A DNA stretch of 5,215 nt from Sphingomonas sp. UBA4766. GTDB taxonomy: Bacteria > Pseudomonadota > Alphaproteobacteria > Sphingomonadales > Sphingomonadaceae. Below are positions 4,734 through 5,215 of this stretch, piece after piece. The stretch is taken from assembly GCA_002403415.1 (NCBI GenBank), contig DHHS01000088.1, positions 1 through 5,215 on the forward strand. Direction: 5' to 3'. A program made the position numbers and the translations under genes. The notes beneath the pieces were generated by a model. It was given only the letters and a program-made list of their open reading frames with translations. It did no database searches and was not told where the DNA came from. How positions within the stretch are numbered: the stretch's first letter is position 1; each line of letters begins with the position of its first letter.

Positions 4734-5215
4734 ATGGCTGTCGTGATGGAGCCAGGTCCTGATTCCTTGCGCTATGCTGGCGCCGCCGTGCTATCTGCCG
4801 CCGATGTCGCACGCGGGGTCACGCGTATGTTGCTGCGTCATGACTTGACGGCGGTGGGCGAAGTCCCACTGGACGGCGGACGGCGTGCCGACCTGATGGC
4901 GATTGACGCGCGCGGGCAGATTGTCATTGTCGAGATAAAGATATCGCGCGCCGATTTGCTCGGCGATGCCAAATGGCCCGATTATCTGGCGCATTGCGAT
5001 CGCTTTTTCTGGGCCGTCCCGATCGGATTCGACACAACACCGCTGGACGGTCCGGCGTTTTTGCCTGAGCGGACGGGGGTAATTGTCGCTGACCGCTATG
5101 ATGCGTCGATCCTGCGTGAGGCGCATCGCGAGCCTATGCTCCCTGCCGCTCGGCGCCGCGAAACGTTGAGTTTTGCTCGTCGTGCCGCGCGTCGCCTCGC
5201 GCTCGCGCTCGATCC
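4734..5215 (+). CDS. mmcB: MmcB family DNA repair protein (putative PD-(D/E)XK endonuclease), 3'-truncated
   Basis: MmcB is a putative nuclease of alphaproteobacteria; in Caulobacter it is an SOS-regulated gene linked to mitomycin C resistance. 160 codons are visible from ATG 4734 with no stop before the window end, so only the last few residues should be missing. The core fits a PD-(D/E)XK fold: E43 (VGEVPL), D53 in GRRADLMAID, and E67-x-K69 in VIVEIKISRADLLGD. The family-typical KWPDYLAHCDRFFWAVP and ERTGVIVADRYDA follow. The C-terminus is Arg/Ala-rich. An in-frame TAA at 4725-4727 blocks any start upstream of 4728. ATG 4734, ATG 4746 and GTG 4788 are all possible, none with a clear Shine-Dalgarno; because the LexA box ends at 4732, a start at 4746 is quite plausible. 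It is separated from sleB by a terminator, so probably a separate transcription unit. Confidence 0.9.
   Translation, partial: MAVVMEPGPDSLRYAGAAVLSAADVARGVTRMLLRHDLTAVGEVPLDGGRRADLMAIDARGQIVIVEIKISRADLLGDAKWPDYLAHCDRFFWAVPIGFDTTPLDGPAFLPERTGVIVADRYDASILREAHREPMLPAARRRETLSFARRAARRLALALD

Overview
The window is a compact, GC-rich chromosomal stretch with every gene on the + strand, short or negative spacing between genes, and no mobile elements, RNA genes or CRISPR. The order aroE-coaE-dnaQ, then hpf-ptsN, then a PaaI-type thioesterase, a DUF1491 protein, a SleB-type cell wall hydrolase and mmcB, together with DUF1491, MmcB and an alphaproteobacterial-type LexA box, points to an alphaproteobacterium. 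Sphingomonadaceae is most likely, judged by recall of family sequences rather than by a search.

Region 1 (1-1879) is a housekeeping cluster: the 3' part of shikimate dehydrogenase (aroE), dephospho-CoA kinase (coaE, joined by an ATGA overlap) and the epsilon proofreading subunit of DNA polymerase III (dnaQ, 8 nt or less after coaE). It looks like one transcript whose promoter lies upstream of the window. Region 2 (1880-3880) starts with a 70-nt gap holding a 12-bp palindrome, followed by long-form ribosome hibernation factor hpf and the nitrogen-PTS EIIA gene ptsN. Two genes with GTG starts follow, each overlapping the stop of the gene before it: a hotdog-fold thioesterase and DUF1491. Region 3 (3881-5215) has a 154-nt leader, an exported SleB/Hydrolase_2 cell wall hydrolase, an intrinsic terminator, and the DNA-repair gene mmcB, whose 3' end is cut by the window.

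The most informative non-coding signal is GTTC-N7-GTTC at 4718-4732, which matches the alphaproteobacterial LexA (SOS) operator. It lies one base before the first possible mmcB start and shares bases with the tail of the sleB terminator. This predicts that mmcB is a separate, DNA-damage-inducible unit. I found no convincing undescribed multi-gene defence or biosynthetic system. The nearest candidate for unknown biology is the tightly overlapped ptsN-thioesterase-DUF1491 set.
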